From NCBI GenBank assembly GCA_016786495.1, contig JAEUUJ010000049.1, positions 62,001 through 126,000 of the forward strand: a DNA stretch of 64,000 nucleotides. The letters run 5' to 3'. The notes under the pieces were generated by a model that had not been told where the DNA came from, did not search any database, and was given only the letters and a program-made list of their open reading frames with translations. The position numbers and the translations under genes are program-made. Of the stretch, positions 60,789 through 64,000 are shown one piece after another. Each line of letters starts with the position of its first letter. The first letter of the stretch is position 1. The stretch is from Cyclobacteriaceae bacterium. GTDB lineage: Bacteria; Bacteroidota; Bacteroidia; Cytophagales; Cyclobacteriaceae.

Positions 60789-62014
60789 TAAAATCTGCCT
60801 GCAGCCATCAGCAACTCAATATTCTTGTGCTTCAGTCCGAATTTACGGGCAACTGATTCGTTGGTCAGGCTGCCTTTGTAGGTATACACACCTTTCATAA
60901 ACCACTTGTGCGTGAGGATCATTTCCTCTACTCCGCCTTCTTCCGCGGCCCGCAAAATGGTTGGTGTGAATATATTGCTCAACGCGTTGGTGGCAGTATG
61001 CGCCACGCGTGATGCTACGTTCGGAACGCAATAGTGAATCACATCGTGCTTGCGGAACGCAGGCTTCTTCAGCGTGGTAATCTCAGAAGTTTCCACACAT
61101 CCGCCCTGGTCAATACTTAAATCAATAATCAACGAATCGGGCTTCATCTTGCTCACCATTTCTTCGGTCACTACGTGCCGTGCCCTTCCCTTTTCTGCGC
61201 GCAACGCACCAATCACGACATCAGCGGTTTTCAACGACTCGCTGAGCGTAATGGTATCGATTGTTGATGTGTACAACTGCTGACCCAAAATATGTTTGAT
61301 CCTCCGCAGTTTGTACAGATGATTATCGAACACCTGCACGTCTGCACCCAATCCAAGGGCAGCCCGGGCCGCAAACTCGGCTACCGTTCCCGCTCCAATA
61401 ATAACAACCTTGGTTGGAGGTACACCGGTTATTCCACCCAGAATAACACCTTTCCCATTGTTCGCGGTGCTCAAGTACTCGGCTGCAATCAGCATCACGG
61501 TGCTTCCCGCAATCTCGCTCATCGCGCGTATGATCGGCATACCACCTACTTTGTCTTCGATGAATTCGTACGCCAGCGCGGTGATCTTTTTCTTCATCAT
61601 CGCATGAAGATCTTCCGGGTTCAAATGCCCCATCTGGATTGCCGAGATAAGGGTTTGGCCGGGATGCATGTATTCAATCTCCTCCACCGTAGGCGGTTCG
61701 ATCTTTAAAATGATACTGGCCTTATAAACTTCCTGGGGGGAGTAAACAATTTTGGCGCCCGCTTCGCTGTATTGCTGATCGCTGAATTTCGAACCAACGC
61801 CCGCCTTGGTCTCCATCCACACATCGTGACCGTTGTTTACGAGCAATGCCACCGCATCGGGTGTGAGGGTGATGCGGTTTTCCTGCAATGAAATTTCTCT
61901 CGGAAGACCGATCACAAACGAATTCTTTTCCTTCTTCACCGCGAGCATCTGCTCCTGCGGAACGAGGCTTGCCTTGGCAAGGCTTTCAAACCCCGTTTTC
62001 TTCTTGTCACTCAT
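60788..62014 (-). CDS. ald: Alanine dehydrogenase
   Basis: A 408-residue Rossmann dehydrogenase. The N-terminal domain is GLPREISLQENRITLTPDAVALLVNNGHDVWMETKAGVGSKFSD, with K/R/Q pyruvate-binding residues. The NAD-binding GITGVPPTKVVIIGAGTVAEFAARAALGLGADVQVFD and the catalytic HYCVPNVASRVAHTATNALSN follow. Compared with B. subtilis Ald (about 378 residues) it has a 35-residue N-terminal extension, common in Bacteroidota homologues. It catalyses reversible NAD-dependent deamination of L-alanine to pyruvate. Its start overlaps the tsaE stop by eight bases. Confidence 0.92.
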   Translation of the reverse strand: MSDKKKTGFESLAKASLVPQEQMLAVKKEKNSFVIGLPREISLQENRITLTPDAVALLVNNGHDVWMETKAGVGSKFSDQQYSEAGAKIVYSPQEVYKASIILKIEPPTVEEIEYMHPGQTLISAIQMGHLNPEDLHAMMKKKITALAYEFIEDKVGGMPIIRAMSEIAGSTVMLIAAEYLSTANNGKGVILGGITGVPPTKVVIIGAGTVAEFAARAALGLGADVQVFDNHLYKLRRIKHILGQQLYTSTIDTITLSESLKTADVVIGALRAEKGRARHVVTEEMVSKMKPDSLIIDLSIDQGGCVETSEITTLKKPAFRKHDVIHYCVPNVASRVAHTATNALSNIFTPTILRAAEEGGVEEMILTHKWFMKGVYTYKGSLTNESVARKFGLKHKNIELLMAAGRF

Positions 62015-62453
62015 GGGTGTTAAATGCTATGGTTCTTTGCTGGTCGTTATCGGTTTTCTGAATCGACACTTCAAAATATTTTTCCGGAAGCAAGCCGGCA
62101 ACTTTTTCCGGCCATTCAATCAAACAGTAAAACCCGGAATCAAAATACTCTTCCGTTCCGATGTCGTACGCTTCAACTTCATTTTTAAGCCGGTAAAAAT
62201 CAAAATGGTAAAGGGTTTGGCCTGACGCTGTTTCGTATTCATTTACAATCGAAAAGGTCGGACTGCTCATACCTTCATGTACGCCCAACGCATGACCGAT
62301 GGCTTTGATGAAGGTGGTTTTACCCGAACCCATCTCGCCATGAAAAACGATCACACGAAGTGGCCCCGCTTCATGAATCAGCTTTTCAGCAATTTCAGGC
62401 AGATCACGGGGCGTTACCTTCTCAAATACGATACCCTTCACGTCAGGACGCAT
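62007..62453 (-). CDS. tsaE: tRNA threonylcarbamoyladenosine synthesis ATPase TsaE
   Basis: A 148-residue P-loop ATPase: VFHGEMGSGKTTFIKAIGHALG contains the Walker A (about residues 39-46). TSPTFSIVNEYETASGQTLYHFDFYRLK has the conserved switch and HFDxYR motif, and FYCLIEWPEKVAGLLPE the Walker B-like segment. TsaE works with TsaB and TsaD to make t6A37 in ANN-decoding tRNAs. It overlaps porX upstream (11 bases) and ald downstream, so the three are one operon. Confidence 0.95.
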   Translation of the reverse strand: MRPDVKGIVFEKVTPRDLPEIAEKLIHEAGPLRVIVFHGEMGSGKTTFIKAIGHALGVHEGMSSPTFSIVNEYETASGQTLYHFDFYRLKNEVEAYDIGTEEYFDSGFYCLIEWPEKVAGLLPEKYFEVSIQKTDNDQQRTIAFNTHE

Positions 62454-64000
62454 TTTTCGAAGATAGCGAAATTATGGGAATAATCATCTCTTCGAGACTC
62501 ACACCACCATGCTGAAACGTGTCCTTGTAAAAGTTAACGTAGTAATTATAATTATTGGGATACGCAAAGAATTGGTCTTCAATCGCAAACACATAAGAGG
62601 TCGACACATTAACCTTCGGCAAAAACAACCGCTCGGGCTTCGCCACCTGCATTACCTTGTTGCCCTCGAAGCCGAGATTCTTTCCCTGCTTGTAGCGCAA
62701 GTTTGTATTCACCGCTTTGTCACCCACAATTTTAAAAGGCCGCTTTACGCGGATCGTTCCATGATCGGTCGTGATGATCACTTTCGCATTCTTCTCCGAG
62801 ATCTTTCTGAAAATCTCCAGCAAGGGCGAATGCTCCAGCCACGATTTGGTGATGGAACGGTAAGCCGATTCGTCAGGAGCCAGTTCGCGCACCATCGCCA
62901 TATCGGTTCGCGCATGCGAAAGCATATCCACGAAGTTATAGACGATCACATTCAGATCGTTCTTGAAAAGATTGTTTATGGAATCTGCCAGATCGCGACC
63001 GGCTTCCAGGTTTTTTATTTTATGATACGAGAACTTGATGTTCAGATTGTTCTTTTTAATCTGCTTTTCCAGGAAGCTGTCTTCAAAATTATTCTTGCCT
63101 TCATCTTCATCCTCGCCTACCCACAGGTCGGGCTGCAACTTGGCCATCTCGGCCGGCATCATGCCCGAGAAAATAGCATTCCGCGAATATGCGGTTGTCG
63201 TGGGAAGAATCGAATAGTACGTCTCTTCTTTCTCCACGTTAAAGTATTCTGCAATAACCGGCTCGATAACTTTCCACTGATCGTAACGCAGGTTGTCAAT
63301 CAACAGCATGAACACCGGTTTTCCCGGACTTAATTCAGTAAACACTTTCTTTTTCATCAGCTGATGAGAAAGCAACGGCTTGTCGCTGTTCGGATCATTG
63401 AGCCACTTTTCGTAATTCCTGATCACAAACTTGGCGAAGTTTGCATTCGCTTCGGTCTTTTGTGTTTCGAACACATCCTTCATGTCGTTGCTGTCGGATG
63501 TATCAAGCTCAAGTTCCCAATAAACAAGTTTTTTATAGATATCCGCCCAGGCTTCATGATTCATGTCGTCCATAAACGCCATGCTGATCTTGCGGAACTC
63601 CTGTTGATAATTCAGGTTGGTTTTTTCAGTAACCAGACGTTTGTTGTCGAATATCTTTTTTACGGAAAGCAGAATCTGACTTGGATTCAGCGGCTTGATC
63701 AGGTAGTCAGCAATCTTCGATCCGATCGCTTCCTCCATGATATGTTCTTCCTCATTCTTAGTGATCATCACTACCGGAAGGTTGGGCTTGTTGTTCTTGA
63801 TGATTCCCAGCGCTTCAAGCCCCGACATACCCGGCATATTTTCATCCAGAAAAACCGCATCGAAATGTCGCTCCTCGCATAACTCAACAGCATCCGAACC
63901 GCTGTTCACCGGAGTGATGTCGTAGCCGCGCTGCTCCAGGAAAAGGATGTGCGGTTTCAACAAATCAATCTCGTCATCGGCCCATAAAATGCTGTATCTT
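62443..64000 (-). CDS. porX: PorX-type T9SS response regulator with PglZ domain, N-terminus cut by the window edge
   Basis: The open frame continues to the window end, showing RYSILWADDEIDLLKPHILF before the first internal ATG, so only a few N-terminal residues are missing. A receiver domain follows with acidic pair ADDE and phospho-acceptor Asp in AVFLDENMPGMSG, then the conserved K (VVMITKNEEEHIM). A helical linker leads to a PglZ/alkaline-phosphatase-like domain (about 210-515): VFMLLIDNLRYDQWKVIEPVI, YSILPTTTAYSRNAIFSGMMP and VIITTDHGTIRV. This order is that of PorX, which with PorY and a sigma factor controls T9SS genes in Porphyromonas. About 518 residues are visible. Confidence 0.93.
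   Translation of the reverse strand, partial: RYSILWADDEIDLLKPHILFLEQRGYDITPVNSGSDAVELCEERHFDAVFLDENMPGMSGLEALGIIKNNKPNLPVVMITKNEEEHIMEEAIGSKIADYLIKPLNPSQILLSVKKIFDNKRLVTEKTNLNYQQEFRKISMAFMDDMNHEAWADIYKKLVYWELELDTSDSNDMKDVFETQKTEANANFAKFVIRNYEKWLNDPNSDKPLLSHQLMKKKVFTELSPGKPVFMLLIDNLRYDQWKVIEPVIAEYFNVEKEETYYSILPTTTAYSRNAIFSGMMPAEMAKLQPDLWVGEDEDEGKNNFEDSFLEKQIKKNNLNIKFSYHKIKNLEAGRDLADSINNLFKNDLNVIVYNFVDMLSHARTDMAMVRELAPDESAYRSITKSWLEHSPLLEIFRKISEKNAKVIITTDHGTIRVKRPFKIVGDKAVNTNLRYKQGKNLGFEGNKVMQVAKPERLFLPKVNVSTSYVFAIEDQFFAYPNNYNYYVNFYKDTFQHGGVSLEEMIIPIISLSSKNAS

Noticed and set aside
62509-63333. 274-codon plus-strand frame opposite porX
   Set aside because: It is a shadow of the PglZ-domain coding strand; no domain pattern of its own.

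Overview
The window looks like chromosomal DNA of a Bacteroidota bacterium, most likely order Cytophagales. The main evidence is the type IX secretion system (T9SS): the regulator PorX at the right edge, a protein with a type B (gliding-type) C-terminal domain, an M64 peptidase with a type A sorting tail, and the partial SHLRAG-type secreted protein at the left edge. Bacteroidota-restricted families (DUF4290, small beta-barrel proteins) and promoters of the TTTG-N19-TAnnTTTG type agree. I see no rRNA, tRNA, insertion sequence, prophage or CRISPR array. Coding density is high and most of the content is core metabolism.

Layout. 1-2101: partial secreted protein. 2236-5263: small hypothetical, acyltransferase and gpsA (start of phospholipid synthesis). 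5264-9417 (minus): HIT protein, greA, pentapeptide membrane protein, mgtE, rsmA. 9493-15596 (plus): pdxA, TerB-like, then a fatty-acid/translation cluster of DUF177, rpmF, fabH, efp, accB and accC. 15668-21021: a five-domain sugar-oxidation lipoprotein with a hydroxypyruvate-isomerase-like enzyme, then an Ig-like lipoprotein. 21027-28070: DUF3109, TcmP-like, pcrA, DUF4290, murA, xth and a very basic small protein. 28241-34406: a co-directional run of hisS, hutH, T9SS substrate, ybaB and glycosyltransferase. 34811-37744: a probably abundant OmpA/TPR lipoprotein and pdhB. 37821-47879: mostly envelope and hypothetical genes (a 40-residue-repeat protein, an acyltransferase, an SPFH protein, two beta-barrels, a patatin, the M64 peptidase). 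48017-48206: a candidate structured RNA. 48205-50777: fahA operon (tyrosine catabolism). 50890-55385: HlyD-MFS-TolC efflux operon divergent from its MarR regulator. 55382-64000: RsmF-like methyltransferase, MFS permease, valS, ald, tsaE and porX.

The most interesting items are: (i) an orphan plus-strand unit at about 48017-48206 with three long inverted repeats, two of them mutually exclusive, and a rho-independent terminator but no downstream gene on its strand; (ii) MurA with Asp in place of the catalytic Cys; (iii) EF-P with Asn at the loop-tip position normally held by a modified Lys or Arg; (iv) a secreted protein made of three 40-residue repeats; (v) a MarR operator whose half-sites lie at the -33 region of both divergent promoters; (vi) an 18-bp perfect palindrome between two divergent hypothetical genes; (vii) a ThuA/sugar dehydrogenase/PKD/cytochrome c/CBM6-like fusion. 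All assignments were made by reading sequence and recalling family features; no database search was run.
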